A stretch of DNA of 64,000 nt. Origin: Deroplatys truncata. Its lineage: Eukaryota; Arthropoda; Insecta; Mantodea; Mantidae. Made by a program: the position numbers and the translations under genes. Below the pieces are notes generated by a model that saw only the letters and a program-made list of their open reading frames with translations, did not search any database and had not been told where the DNA came from. The first letter of the stretch is position 1, and each line of letters opens with the position of its first letter. This document shows, piece by piece, positions 1 to 10,590 of the stretch. The DNA lies in assembly GCA_030765065.1 (NCBI GenBank), contig CM060977.1:162139052-162203051 (forward strand), in the 5' to 3' direction.

Positions 1-777
1 AACGCTTATTCTCCATATGCTTCATGTTAATCGGGATGTCAATTTTATTGCTATTTTCTTGTAGATGCAAGGCTTTACGCGCTAGTCAAATATTTTAAGA
101 GCTGGTTGCTATGTGCAGTATTCCATTCTCTTTGTATGTCCGGGACAAAAAAAAATAAATAACGAATTCCCATTTGGGGAAAAGTATAAGTATTGGAAAA
201 TTTAAGGGAATAACAAGCAATATCTCGAAAATGGTTCACCCAACAAAAAATATATATGACATAAATTGTTTATTTTAACGCGATCTACATCTTTTGTGTA
301 GTAAAATTTTGTCTATCTCTTATGGTTTACCAGTTATGCAAAAGTCGTTCACAATGAAGAATACTTTTGGGGACATTCCCAGAGAATTCGAGATATACAT
401 TTCATTTGTCATGAAAATATCTTAAACATATGATATTTTAATCAAAATTGTTAGAGTCATTAAAATTAAAATTTTCGAAAAATGTTCCATGTAAAGGGTA
501 ATCTGGGGTGGGGGTATTTTCTTGAAAACCTTCGTGTCGCATCTCTGGAAGATACTGAATCTAAATGCCAAGTTTGGTGTTTATCCGACTGTTCGTTTCT
601 GAGTTATGCTGTTCACAGACACACACACACACACGGACATGTTTCCAAAAATACTTTTTTTTTGATTCAGGGGGTCTCAAAACATGTATTTCCGGTGAAA
701 TCTCGGTATCGAATTTTTGGGTGGAATACAATACTTCCCCTACTTACTATACGTAGTAGAGAAAGTAAAAATGAATC
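1..777 (+). repeat. Interspersed repeat 'B', copy 1 (cut by window edge)
   Basis: This stretch is repeated in inverted orientation at about 10591-11492 and, as shorter copies, at 29225-29590 and 40970-42690. All copies share a central CA/TG microsatellite (here 620-641) and the same edge, AGAGAAAGTAAAA (here 759-771). The far end of the complete copy carries an inverted ACTTTCTCTAC, so the family looks like a non-autonomous DNA transposon with short terminal inverted repeats. I see no protein. ORFs in it are not conserved between copies. Confidence 0.75.
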
Positions 778-1488
778 GTAAAACAATCGCCACGCCGCAG
801 TTTTGCAGTGCCAGGCGCTCCTTACGTTATATGTATGGAACTGGAAAGGTCTTACATATACACTGCCTGAATGTGGTGCTGTTACTTGTACTGTTGCAGA
901 GGAAATGCCACGAAACTCCCTCCACAAAACCGGCACTTGCTGTTCAACTGGTTTCCCATGCCTTTCGATAGAGTGTGCGCTAGTAATGCAGTTGCCTTGT
1001 GGCGAGCTAGAGGATCTATCGGCCCTGCATATAGTGACTGCCTTATTACTCTAACAGCTACTGTGAATCAGTAGCAAATTTAATGTCATGCCGACATGTT
1101 GCCATGATAGTTCATTTGGTCAGATAAGCGGCACAGAAAGCCAAAGACCCGGGGTTCAAATCTCAGCCATAGCATTGAATTTCAATCGTACTCAGCATTT
1201 CAGTCTTATTCTACCTTTCCAACCATAAAACGCATTATTACTGAAAACTATTCATAGTCACTATTCAAGCTGAAACTATTAATTTAATTTGCCGCAATAC
1301 GCACAATACAGAATGAATACCTCAAAGCAGCACTGAAAGGGTGACTAAAATATGAAAGTAGAACAAATGCGGATAATTTTCAAGGAGGGCAGCGACATAG
1401 ATGCGTACGTCACACTCGTGTACATGTAGTTTGGTACATGGTAACTTACATCCCAAATCCATACACGTAGTCTGTTGCGTACTTGTAA
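778..1488. other. No recognised feature
   Basis: Unique-looking AT-rich sequence with only short ORFs that match nothing I recognise. Confidence 0.4.
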
Positions 1489-1866
1489 TAGTTGATGCAG
1501 TAATTTGTATCACAAATTACTTAAATGTAAATAATGATTGTAATATGAATATGCATTTTTATGTGACATTGATTTGAGATGTTTATTGATTGTAATTATT
1601 GTTGAGAAGTAAGTTTATACCGCCTTACTGAAACTGACAATAATAGCGTGCAATAATGCAGCGAGGGGGTGAGCTGTTTATCATTATTGGAAACGAGGAA
1701 GTTACGTAATATTGGCGCGTTTTTCCTTGAGAATCTTCTGGAACGTTTCCCTAGAGCATATGTATTCATAATTTTCATTGGATATTTAAATAGACGCTAA
1801 TGTTGGCGCGTTTTATTAGCCAATAGCAGCTCAGTTATAATCTTTAGGCATATCGGGGAGTAGAAG

Positions 1867-1874
1867 TATAAATA
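1867..1874 (+). promoter_or_regulatory. TATA box of the solo LTR
   Basis: TATAAATA lies 25-30 bases before a CTTCAGTCCGTCAGT segment that resembles an insect initiator (TCAGT). The same TATA/initiator pair occurs at the matching place in the LTRs of the intact element. Confidence 0.6.
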
Positions 1875-2163
1875 GAAGCTAGGTTAGAGGTAAAGTCCTT
1901 CAGTCCGTCAGTTCATCAAAATTCTTTGTACACTACACGTCGCATTCCCATCAGTTCGTCGAAAGTATTTGCACGGCACACTTCGGATATCAATTTGCAG
2001 GTTACGCGTAACAGAGTTATGAAAAATCTAAAGTGTTGTAAAGTTAATTATACAAAAGGTTGAAGTACGTGGATTAAAAGTGATCAGTAAGAAGTTATTA
2101 TAACAGTTTCAGTTTGGCGAGTGTCAAGATCAATGTGTAAATGTGATAGTTAACGTGTTTGAC

Positions 2164-2169
2164 AATAAA
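2164..2169 (+). terminator. AATAAA polyadenylation signal of the solo LTR
   Basis: AATAAA occurs at the position corresponding to the duplicated AATAAA of the intact element's LTR, downstream of the presumed start site, as expected for the end of the R region. Confidence 0.5.
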
Positions 2170-2500
2170 AGTATAAAACAAATTTCTTTCATCAGTGTTA
2201 TCTTTAGATAAAAGATTCCTTTCCGTTTACACAACCTATATAAAGAGAAGTGCTCGACTCAAAAGCTAGCCGGATGACAAAGAACCAAAATTAAATAAAA
2301 TAACCAGCATTTTTATTAAACAAAAAACTAATACTGCCGCAAATTGCTAACACCAGATGGAGCTACAAACCGAACAAATGAATCACGTCACAAGATGGCT
2401 TCAACATGCGAAGTAAACACACATACACAAATAACATTATAAATTAACCATCGCAAATTGGCTCCCAAACGTGGGGCTACAATAATAACTACTGCATAGT

Positions 2501-4685
2501 TCAACTTTTCTTGACACTTTGTTACAGAGTGATCCATGTGGAAACCTTAGCTAATATACAACTCTAACCCGAACAACCAAGGATGTACACTCAGCTGATT
2601 GCGCTTCAACAGAAAGTGGGAGAGCTATAAACGAACACTCATAAAGAGAATACAACTACACAACTGCACATAATCATATTCGTGATGCAGAGAGAGTTGT
2701 GCATAAGAGCTTTTAAACGCCGAAAGGTTTCGTGAAGAAGATACTCCAACGCGGTAAGTTTATGAAGGTGCTTTTTTCGTTTAATAAATTTGGGACGGAA
2801 ATTGGTTCCTCCAATTGTTTCTTTTCCCCCCTGCAGAGTCTCAGCGTACAAGTTTCGTAAAATGATTGTCATAGGAATCTGGTCGATCTTCTTCATAAGA
2901 TGCTTTTGCAGTTGCTTTGCTCACAATAGAAATGGTTCCTCATAGTTCCAAACCGACGAATTGGTTCACGATAAAGATAGAATGTCACTCTTTGTAAGTT
3001 CTAAAGAAGAGCATACATTAAATACGTAAATTCAGTTCCTTTTGGACAGGGCCTTTAAACATTACAGCAAACAGTTCATAGCTGTATATCAAATTTGTTG
3101 ATGATGAATTTCCAATGATTACAGTATTGTTCCCGTTGTTTTCTATTACTGGACAAAAGTCATGCCGAATTATCAAGAAATATTCAGCTATGTGATAAAA
3201 AGCCAGACTTTGAAACAGATCCCATACATTCTTTTAAGTATTGCCTAACAGAAATAATAAGGGGATGCCACTTCAAATTTGTCAAACTCTGTGGATAACT
3301 GTTAAAAAATTGGGTTCTACTTGTTATTACAAACGTGTTGAAAACTGAGACACAATGTAGGAATGTGTGCTACACTAGCCCTTTGTCAATTGTAGTTCTG
3401 GGAAACGATCGGTTGGAAATATAGATTAACTTACCTAAAGCAATAAATCTAAAGAGTAGTAAAACTACTTTCAGCAATCCAAATTGAAAGGGTGTGTTGC
3501 TATTAGCACGAATAATATTTTTGAAGGATGAAACTCCAAACTTTTACTCATGAGAAATTTACCGTTAGAAAGGTCGTAGATTTAATAAACGATACAGCAA
3601 AAACAAGGATAAATAATTTCCCCCATTTTAGAGGAAATAGTTAGAACAGCACTTCAACAAAATTATAAAAATATCTGCTCAAAAAGCAGTATCATAATGA
3701 AAATCAGAAAAACTGTTTAAGGTAAATTTTTATTTGGGGGCAAAAAGTTAAAATTCTAACATTACTTTTCGGAAGAGTGTTAACCTATCACTTCCCGAGG
3801 TACTATTATATTATACAGAATAACATGTGTTTTAAATGTTAGTGTGTCATGTAGTATGACTAAGGAAGTGTATTTATGTTTCATATTTCAACGAAACTTT
3901 TACAATACTTTTCAAATGATATCAGACGCTGAATTATTGCCTCCCAATTTTCGCAAACGTTTGGAACACTATCAAATGAAATTTCTTTGACAAATATGCT
4001 ACCGCCCGCGACAGATACAACCCAACACTCAGCAGTAACGTAGATGGAAACAACCTTGAAATTTCGAGATGAGGATATTCTAGTGTCGACATGGGGTAAA
4101 TACAAGCGACCGCGGAACATTTCTGTAATAATATTGACGGAAGCTATGCTTGGCGAAGTCTGCGGCTACAATTCGTACGCTATTGTGGACATTCTGAAGG
4201 AGAAAGTGACTTAGAAGATTTTGCATCGCTGCACCATCCAACAATTGAACTGAGGTTCAGTTGTTCGCCGTACTTCTGGCCTAAGTACATGGTGATGCTA
4301 TTGTAAGAGATCATAATCGCCTTTGCTATGATATCAGTGCATCCGCAAGAAACGTGTAGAGAATCTACTTCGAAAGAGGAATCAAGTTGGAATTGTCCAG
4401 TTGCTTCTAACGTTCGTGGCAGAGTATAAACTTTTTTGAAACTAAAATAAACTGCGTATGCAGATCTGTGAAAAAAATTGAGTGTAACTCACGGCAGCAA
4501 AATACATCTCATGAAAACCTGCGCCGTGTTATAGCATTTAACGAAAACAAGACTAGAAAGTGCAAAAATATATGCCAGAGGGGTATACAATAGTTAATCC
4601 GTTACAAAACAACAAAGAAGATTCTGTAACTTCTTTGTTAAGAAGGCGACTACAATTATTTGTTGAGCTTAAATAACCACTCCTA
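2501..4685. other. No recognised gene
   Basis: AT-rich sequence without a convincing ORF, splice-bounded exon or repeat that I can match elsewhere in the window. The two ORFs of 79-85 codons here (2639-2896 and 3881-4120, minus) have no recognisable motif. Confidence 0.4.
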
Positions 4686-4845
4686 ACAAATGCATGAGGA
4701 ACGCTACCGAAGGAAAATATTCTATTACATACCTAAAGGAAAACGAAATGTCGGAAGATCCAGGAAACGATGGTTAAATCAATAAATTAAACATTTGGAG
4801 CACGCAACAAGTCTTGCAAAGGTTTAATGCTTGGTGGAGAAGAAG
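4686..4845 (+). pseudogene. LINE ORF2 C-terminal remnant
   Basis: A plus-strand frame reads PKGKRNVGRSRKRWL, the basic tail (PKGKR-x-GRPRKRW) found at the C-terminus of many insect non-LTR retrotransposon polyproteins. It is followed by a stop, about 30 more related codons, and a GAAGAAGAAGAA tract that resembles a LINE simple-repeat tail. The rest of the element is missing, consistent with heavy 5' truncation. The clade cannot be assigned from this piece. Confidence 0.5.
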
Positions 4846-4865
4846 AAGAAATTCAAAATTTGTTT

Positions 4866-5075
4866 TGAATGTGGCACTACAACTGTGAAGAGGATACAAA
4901 TAGTTCTATATTTACTGATGTTATGCACATACTGTTTAAGAGTTGTATTAACACGGCGGCTGTATATGTGCCAGGCGTCACCAACGTGGAGCAACTCACG
5001 TAAGTGAAATAAATGAAAGGATGTTCCAAGCGTTTGTGAAACATAAGAAGCAAAGCATGAGTGGTTGACACCGTT
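4866..5075 (+). repeat. Interspersed repeat 'C', copy 1
   Basis: About 200 bases from TGTGAAGAGGATACAAATAG to the ACATAAGAAGC segment recur at 6432-6492 and 7670-7790, where the second copy is split by a Harbinger element. No protein is evident. This copy supplies the empty-site sequence (ctgtTTAAgagttgt) for that insertion. Confidence 0.75.
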
Positions 5076-5469
5076 CACTACTCTGCGAGATGAGGGCAGT
5101 GTCTCGGTTCCCTTGTCAGTAGCAGTCCTAATGTAAGCTGATTGTTAAATGACCGGAGCCCACGTGCAGCATACTACATTCACACGGCGGATTCTGATGT
5201 ATTGAAATGAAATTTATTGCATCCAGCGGATCATATACACGATATGGGACATATAATCAAGTAACATTTATTCTTACCTTCTATAAAACTAATTAATGTA
5301 ACTATTGCTACTAAACTGTTATTTTTACTGTGCCCAGGAAATAATTTCTAAAGTTATTTAAATTCCTAAATATATGCATTTATTACAATAACTATTAGGT
5401 ACTGCCCTAAAGGTATATTGCTAATACGTGAAACAGAGACTTCTGAAGGTTGTCGACCTGACCAAGAAA
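5076..5469. other. No recognised feature
   Basis: AT-rich spacer between repeat C and the mariner pseudogene. Nothing recognised. Confidence 0.35.
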
Positions 5470-6410
5470 ACACAAGATTTAAGACAAAATTTGGTTTCTA
5501 TGTTTCTCAACATAGTCAACCTGTAACTCCATAAATGTAGTCAAATGGCTCTCCAACTTTTTAATTATCTCAGAAGATTAGATCTGTTTAAAATAAGCAT
5601 TTGACCCAGCTTCAAGATCAGATTTGATGTGAAGCTTCGTCCATCCAAACATTTTTTCTGGGAACAAAAGTAGTTGCTGTGAGCCAAATCTGACGCATAT
5701 GGCGTATGAAGTTGAACAGCAATAATCCCGGACGTGTGTAAAGACGCATTATTGAGATAAAAGAGAACTTTCTGTTTCGCAAGGTGTGAACGTATGGCCT
5801 GAATAACATCCTTCAAATGGTCCAATAGTGAAGCGTAATACTCCCCGGTGATGGTTCTGCATTTCCGAAAGTAGTCTATGAGCGCCGCCCTGGGGATCCC
5901 AGAAACCCGTAGCCATGACTTCCTGCAGTGCAGATGCAACTGTTTTTGTTTTCTTTGGTGCACTTTCACCTGTTGCTGACTACTGTTTTGTTTCTAGGAT
6001 ATTGCATGTTTCATCTACTGTTATGAAGCATAGGAGAAACTCATGCGTTTAAACAATTCTAAACATATTGAGAAATGCTCATTGGAATGTCTTTTTGGTG
6101 TATTGTTAACAAACGCGGCATCCATTGAGCACTTTCTTACATCCAAAACTTCATGTAAAACCACGTGGACATTATTGAGGTCTTTGTAATGCCTGCTAAC
6201 TCGCGCACCTTTAATCTGCTGTCATTGATACGGAATTGTGAACTTTTGTAACAACCTCGTCGGTCGCAACGATTTTGGGACTCCCTGAGCTCTTGTCATC
6301 TTGAACGTATATACGAACATGCTTTATTTCAGCATTCCGCTTTTTAACCATTGAAAACGATGGGAAAGCATCTTTTTATTGTCAAAGCTTTTTTCTTTCT
6401 AATGGGGTAA
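5470..6410 (-). pseudogene. Mariner-type transposase pseudogene
   Basis: The longest open piece (5565-5969) contains RKCRTITGEYYASLLDHLKD, the mariner-family segment [K-x-TITGEYYA-x-LLD-x-L] between the first and second catalytic aspartates, then LAKQKVLFYLNNASLHTS where a working enzyme has H-x-DNAPxH. The second catalytic aspartate is therefore lost (N in its place). Downstream frames continue to a GDYVEK-like end near 5500. Upstream frames (5990-6410) hold fragments of the N-terminal helix-turn-helix part. Multiple stops and frameshifts make it non-functional. I did not find its terminal inverted repeats. Confidence 0.85.
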
Positions 6411-6902
6411 AAACTTCAGAACTGTGAAGAAGATGTAATTACCGTATACAAATAGTTCTATATCTACTGATGTTATGCACATGCTGTTTTAAGGGCCGGT
6501 TTCACCAACTGATGTTAAAACTACTCTAACATCTTGTTTGTTAACAAAATGTTCAAAGTTTAACATAAGGTTAAAACGTTTGCGTTTCATCAAGCTTTTA
6601 CAGCAATTGTTAGCTAATATTTTGTTATCGTCAAAGACAACTGCAAACCCTAACTTTCGAGAAGGCAGTGGCCGAACTACACTGCTTCTGAACGTACTCC
6701 GATGCACTTTTGTCTATGTATCGCCGCGGTCTCTGTGTTAGTAGTCGACAAATATTTACATTCATGGCAATGGCCATGTGATGTTCCCGATTACTTGAGG
6801 TTAAAATCACGATGTCAAATGTTTCACGGTTTAAAACGCGTTAATTAACATCTGGTTAATAAGTAACGTACTATCAAGTGTGAAAAAGCTGACGGTCTTA
6901 CA

Positions 6903-7101
6903 TTAAAGGATAAGATTACAGCCTGGGACAAAATCCACGAGTAATTTAATTGGAATAAACGTGTTTCTCTTAAGTCCAGTAAGCAACTACGGCAATTTTA
7001 TGCTAACAAAGTATAGCACCAGAACCTTATGTGCGAAGAGCGTTTAAGATGGTTTAAAACTGGTGGTGACGCTGCATTGAAACCAAAGTGGACGAAAATG
7101 T
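6903..7101 (+). pseudogene. Myb/SANT-like protein of Harbinger, remnant
   Basis: One plus-strand frame with two internal stops reads LKDKITAWDKIHE, KSSKQLRQFYANK and RLRWFKTGGDAA. This order (K-x-xAWDxIxxxFN, K-xxKQLRxFYxN, EERLxxFKTGG) is the pattern of the Myb/SANT-like DNA-binding protein that accompanies the transposase in Harbinger transposons and in related insect genes. The N-terminus and most of the C-terminus are absent. Confidence 0.65.
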
Positions 7102-7139
7102 GTTATTGCTGATTAATCAAGCAGACCCGCAAAAATAGT

Positions 7140-7222
7140 TTGCTTCTTGAAGCAAATGCTTTGGAAACCTTCCGGATAAATTCACAAACGGTAGCTTTGG
7201 AAATACCAACATTATCACAAGT
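7140..7222 (-). pseudogene. Harbinger transposase helix-turn-helix fragment
   Basis: On the minus strand a frame reads NVGISKATVCEFIRKVSKA, matching the conserved G-[VI]-SKATV-xx-[VI]-xRV-xxA recognition helix of Harbinger (DDE_Tnp_4) transposases. The sequence breaks off right after it and abuts the oppositely oriented Myb-like remnant, so the catalytic part of the transposase has been deleted. Confidence 0.65.
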
Positions 7223-7333
7223 AAATGAAAAATGTTTGTAGCTTAAAATCTAAGTACCTAATTAACACTTAGGAGAAAAGGCATGCTTCTTTTGGTAGTA
7301 TTCTAAACTCTCGTATTTCCCATAAAACCATGA

Positions 7334-7489
7334 TCATGACCCCTTGGACAGTCTATATTGCTTTAAAAATTCCTCCTTTTGCAGGGTTTCAAATTTATTA
7401 TGACATACGACTACTCTTCTTTTACGAATGACATTCAAAAATGCCAGTTGTAGCAAACTCGCATCAACAGCTTGGTTTGCGGCAGCCAT
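7334..7489 (-). pseudogene. Harbinger transposase N-terminus, remnant
   Basis: An ATG at 7489 opens a 51-codon frame ending ETLQKEEFLKQYRLSKGS and a stop. The segment F-xx-L-x-x-x-EF-xx-x-YRLSK is the usual N-terminal signature of Harbinger transposases. It lies about 110 bp upstream (minus strand) of the helix-turn-helix fragment at 7140-7222, the expected order. Confidence 0.7.
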
Positions 7490-7795
7490 TTTCCAACTTC
7501 TAACATTTGTTAAAACGCCTTAACACAGGGGAATGGGTATGTTAACTTAACACCGACTTTAACATTGTTAAAGTTAACATTGTTTGATGAAACAGAATTT
7601 GTGTTAACTTCAGTGTTAAATCAGTTTAACATTGTGTTAAAATTTGGTATCTGTTGGTGAAACCGGCCCTAAGAGTTTATTAACACGGCGGCTGCATATG
7701 TACCAGGCGTCACCAACGTGGAGCAACTCACGTAAGTGAAATAAATGAATGGGTATTCCAAGTGTTTGTGAAACATAAGAAGCCAAGCATTTAAT

Positions 7796-9289
7796 ACAGA
7801 TCGTATTTCAGTTTTATGCATTTTGTAACTAGTTAGAAAGTTAATAGTAATTTTCTCGTTATAAATGATCGTCATAAACAAGCAACTACTGAAACCTTAC
7901 AGCGCGTAACCTAAAAGATGAAACTTATTTACCATAGTAATTTGGCCATCTTCAGACATCTCTGAGTTAGGAGAAAACTTTTAGAAATAGCCTCATAATA
8001 TATCACATCAAAGAACATGTTAACTTATTGCAACAAGTTTTAGTAGTGTGTCTATTAATAGTTTGTAAAGTTAATATTTTGTATGTAGACACCATACATT
8101 ATGGTAAATATGCTTCTCTGTTTCTATTCATTTTTCTTTTATATTAAATAAATAAATTACTATTTCAATGTATTATTATGATTATTATTGTTTAACGTTG
8201 TCACTAATGTACGCGCTGCTGTAGCAAACTTGCATCCTTTTCCTCTCGTTTGACTGAACTGTCAAACTGAACGAAAATAAGCATCGCTTGGCTCACTCTT
8301 TTTACTATGATTCTACGATGAATGTAGAAAACTCGCAGACGTGTGTGTGTGTCCAAAATGAGGTCGGAACCCTATCAACCGATTTTCATAACTCTTTCGC
8401 CACTTATAAGTACTATTCTTCCTGGTGGACAGAGATTGTAAGCCAGTTAAAAAAAACTAAATTTAAGAGTTAAGGAAGGTTATACACATTAATGGAATCA
8501 AGTTTTATTCCAATAAATTTTAATAACACAGGACGCTTTTGAAACTTAATTGCACACAGGCAGATCTCAAATCATTCCAACCACTAGAGGTAAGTGGGAT
8601 GGGCTAAAACCTTAAACTTGATTGTTTGGGGAAGAAGACCTGTCGTGTTCATACCACCGAGTTGATCTTTTATATAGTTGAACATTGTCATGGAATATTT
8701 TTGGATGATTTAGACATTTGGTTTTAAGGTCTCCTTGAAAAGTACTTTAAAAATCGTCTATCTTCATTTGCAACCCGTTACTTAGAAATCAACACCGTTT
8801 GAGCAATCTCTACTATGTACATCAACACAATAAAACCTAGGGAGGAATATACAACGCCTCACAACTTTCAAAACTATCTGTAACATATTTTTAACTCGTT
8901 ATGTAAAAATCTGCATCATTTAGCTCCGTTTAAAAATAGCACACTTTCTTCATGGAACCTAGGAAAAATTGAAGTTTATTCTATAGCTTTCAAAACCTTA
9001 TCTACCTGCATTTTAACCCTAGATTACTTTATTCTTTTTGAAAACGAATACCGTTCTTTTCAACCCTTTTATTCATAAACGGGGAAAAAATAGAAACATT
9101 GCGAAACATTTCTGGTGCGTAGAGGCGTGCTTTTAAAGTAAGTACCGACGTAAGTACTTGCCGCTGCAACGCTGCAGTCATAATTTTAAGCCTGCGCAAT
9201 CATTTCCTCCAATCTTGTGAAAGCCACACGCAGATGTGAGCCTTCATCACTTTGTGTTTTCCTGTTGTTAGAGCGTTTCGAAACGTTCA
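7796..9289. other. No recognised gene
   Basis: AT-rich, with a GTGTGTGTGT run near 8341. Nothing I can support as coding or as a repeat copy. Confidence 0.35.
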
Positions 9290-9713
9290 AAACAATCGAA
9301 CGACCCACCGACTGTGAAGTTAGATCAGGGATTGATTTTTTGAATGAGAGAAGTGTTATGCCAGCAAACATTCATCGCCAATTGTTTCAGGTTTATGGGG
9401 AAACAAGAATGAGTGACAATTCCCGGCCAGACACAGCCAAACAAACTCAAGATCTGATCGCATCATTTGGTTGGGAACAATTCGACCACCGGATTCAACC
9501 CTACAGTCCGGATTTGGCACCAACCGATTTTCATGTTTCTTCCTCTGAAAAAATTCCTTTGGAAAACATATTAAGGACGACGATGTTGTGGAACAAAATG
9601 TGGAGACTTGGCTTTCATCACAGGCGGCATCATTCTTTGATAAAAGCATACAAAGACTAGTTTCCCGTTACGAAAAACGTCTGTATAACGCTAGTAACTA
9701 TGTGGAAATGTAG
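9290..9713 (+). pseudogene. Mariner transposase with large internal deletion
   Basis: The frame starts near RPTDCEVRSGIDFLNERSV and MPANIHRQLFQVYGETRMSD, the N-terminal helix-turn-helix of a widespread insect mariner group. It then jumps directly to NSRPDTAKQTQDLIASFGWE and PYSPDLAPTDFH, which lie around and after the second and third catalytic positions. About 200 residues in between are gone, including the first catalytic aspartate. After a frameshift near 9540-9600 another frame carries the C-terminus (SRYEKRLYNASNYVEM, stop at 9711-9713). The third catalytic aspartate (SPDLAP, then TDFH) remains visible. Confidence 0.85.
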
Positions 9714-9924
9714 TGTAAGGTAATGAATGATAATAAGGCATGTGGAGAATAATGTTCCGTTATTTTTTTTTAAAAAGAATTATAGACACTTCTTTAAAAA
9801 CACGCCTCTTATAAAGCTTTCTGGGTGTTACAATCGCTAAATGTGAGTCCATTGTGATGGTACAAATTATTTTTACGAAGCATTAGCAAGAAAAACCTAA
9901 AGGCTAACTAATTCGTGCATGGTG

Positions 9925-10590
9925 AAACAGGTTTGTAATAAATGGCTGATTGAGTCATGGAAGACAAATAGGTCGGCCAGGAATATCGTTTCAGACCGTT
10001 GAGCGTGTACGAGAAGTTTTTGTCAGGAGCTCTAAAGTGACAACAGTGACCCAGGAACTGCAGATTCCGCAGTTATCTGTCTGGCGTATTTTACGAGAAC
10101 GACTTAAAGTAAAACAATACTAGATTAGCTGTTGCATACCTGAGTCCCAAAAACACAATCGCTAAATTCAACTCTGTGCTGATTTTCAGGAGCGGCTAGA
10201 AGAAGACGGTTTTGCTAAGAAAGAGGTTTTAGTGACGAAGTGACATGTCGTGTCAAAGTAAGCAATCACAATATATGCATATTGAGCACAAAAAACCCTG
10301 TTATTGTGGTAAAATACGTCAATCCGTGATCCCTTTATATAAAATTTTGTGCTGTTACTTTGTCAGAAGCGTGAGGTCCATATTTCCTTGAGGAGAAAAG
10401 AGTCACGGTCCATTGTGGTGGATATAAGTCATTGCCATCATTACATGCACATAGCCAGGGCTTTATTTATCAGCAAGATAGGTCTCCACCTCATTCTCAG
10501 TTTGGCATCTGTGAGTATATTGATGCTGAAACTCCCCGTTGTTGGACCAGACATGACTCTTCTTCTGTAGCTCCACGGTCACTTAACCTA
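9925..10590 (+). pseudogene. Tc1/mariner-like transposase pseudogene (DUF4817 group), 5' part
   Basis: Successive plus-strand frames give VERVREVFVRSS, TQELQIPQLSVWRILRERLK, CADFQERLEEDGFAKK, and later IYQQDRSPPHSQFGICEYID. These match in order the helix-turn-helix, pre-catalytic and [YF]QQDGAPPHxxxxVRxxL segments of the abundant arthropod transposase group with a DUF4817-type N-terminus. The second catalytic aspartate is still seen in QQD. Stops and frameshifts are frequent. The gene is interrupted after RSLNL near 10590 by repeat B and continues at 11493. Confidence 0.8.

Larger units (their letters stand above)
1493..2496 (+). mobile_element. Solo LTR related to the Gypsy element at 53.5-62.4 kb
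   Basis: The sequence begins TGATGCAGTAATTTGTATCA and ends TGCA, with TAGT immediately before (1489-1492) and after (2497-2500), a 4-bp target duplication. Read on the plus strand it parallels the minus-strand LTR of the intact element: the opening palindrome around GTAATTTGTATCACAAATTA, the ACGTAA/GGCGCG blocks near 1700, the TTAGCCAATAGCAGCT block near 1820, a TATA box, CTTCAGTCCGTCAGTTC near 1898, AATAAA, and GCAAATTGGCTCCC plus ACGTGGGGC near the end. No internal sequence or second LTR is present, so it is a solo LTR left by LTR-LTR recombination. It is clearly diverged from the young element, so it is older or a sister subfamily. Confidence 0.9.
6493..7669. mobile_element. PIF/Harbinger element, deleted derivative
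   Basis: The termini are perfect 17-bp inverted repeats GGGCCGGTTTCACCAAC, a typical Harbinger end, flanked by TAA on both sides (6490-6492 and 7670-7672); a 3-bp TWA-type duplication is diagnostic for this superfamily. The interior keeps broken pieces of both Harbinger genes: the start of a transposase on the minus strand (7334-7489), a helix-turn-helix piece (7140-7222, minus) and a Myb/SANT-like protein on the plus strand (6903-7101). Both subterminal regions are crowded with TTAACA/TGTTAA motifs. It cannot encode its own transposition functions. Confidence 0.9.
6432..7795 (+). repeat. Repeat 'C', copy 2, interrupted by the Harbinger element
   Basis: The left part (6432-6492, ending TGCACATGCTGTTTTAA) and right part (7670-7795, starting TAAGAGTTTATTAACACGG) join to reproduce copy 1 (4866-5075) apart from the 1,177-bp insert and a 3-bp TAA duplication. 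Confidence 0.8.

Noticed and set aside
2639-2896. 85-codon minus-strand ORF with a basic segment (FRPKFIKRKKHLHKL)
   Set aside because: No splice signals, no family resemblance and low complexity; probably chance.
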